Assembly: GCA_001828545.1 (NCBI GenBank)
Contig: MHYW01000074.1
Span: forward strand, 1-5,720
From: Planctomycetes bacterium RIFCSPHIGHO2_12_FULL_52_36
GTDB taxonomy: Bacteria; Planctomycetota; Brocadiia; Brocadiales; Bathyanammoxibiaceae
Direction of reading: 5' to 3'
DNA: 5,720 nt
How positions within the stretch are numbered: position 1 is the stretch's first letter; every line of letters begins with the position of its first letter. Of the stretch, positions 5,708-5,720 are shown piece by piece. The position numbers were made by a program, and so were the translations under genes. The notes under the pieces were generated by a model that was given only the letters and a program-made list of their open reading frames with translations, did not search any database and was not told the DNA's origin.

Positions 5708-5720
5708 GTTACTTTATCCC
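5708..5720 (-). promoter_or_regulatory. Short leader upstream of atpE (window edge)
   Basis: On the - strand this reads GGGATAAAGTAAC before the atpE ATG. GGGA, 9 nt away, may be the end of a Shine-Dalgarno that continues beyond the window. TAA at 5714-5716 is in frame with atpE and could also be the stop of an upstream operon gene. No promoter can be judged from 13 bases. Confidence 0.3.

Noticed and set aside
1..5720. CRISPR arrays, tRNA/rRNA genes, insertion sequences, attachment sites
   Set aside because: No direct-repeat array, tRNA-like cloverleaf, transposase or terminal repeats seen; nearly all sequence is accounted for by housekeeping coding regions.

Overview
The window holds the 3' end of a uvrA gene on the + strand (1-854) and, converging on it from the right, five tightly packed - strand genes of a V/A-type (rotary) ATPase in transcription order E-F-A-B-D (5707 down to 932). 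The two units meet tail to tail across a 77-bp gap (855-931) that contains one good hairpin and no gene. Apart from that gap and 13 bp at the right edge, everything is coding.

The organism is almost certainly a bacterium: nucleotide excision repair UvrA, Shine-Dalgarno-led genes, and a V/A-ATPase whose A, B, D and F subunits read, from memory, very like those of Thermus. Base composition is near 50% GC by eye, and AGG (Arg) and ATA (Ile) codons are common. The UvrA C-terminus lacks some standard proteobacterial wording and resembles the divergent UvrA forms I associate with Chlamydiae/Planctomycetes/Bacteroidetes-like lineages, but I cannot assign a phylum.

The ATPase genes encode the soluble part of the machine: catalytic A and non-catalytic B (the A3B3 ring), D and F (central rotor axle), and E (peripheral stalk). 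Subunit C, stalk partner G/H and membrane subunits I/a and K/c are not here. Since uvrA lies directly beyond D, they must be encoded to the right of the window or elsewhere. The junctions are a TTG start overlapping the E stop by 8 nt, a 10-nt F-A gap, a 26-nt A/B overlap and a TAG-ATG abutment between B and D. All point to one polycistronic, translationally coupled message.

I do not see a previously undescribed system. The points worth a second look are local: a variant catalytic P-loop in A at the residue known to tune ADP inhibition, an A8C7 slippery tract in atpA whose -1 frame stops at once, no C gene between E and F, and an unusual UvrA C-terminus.
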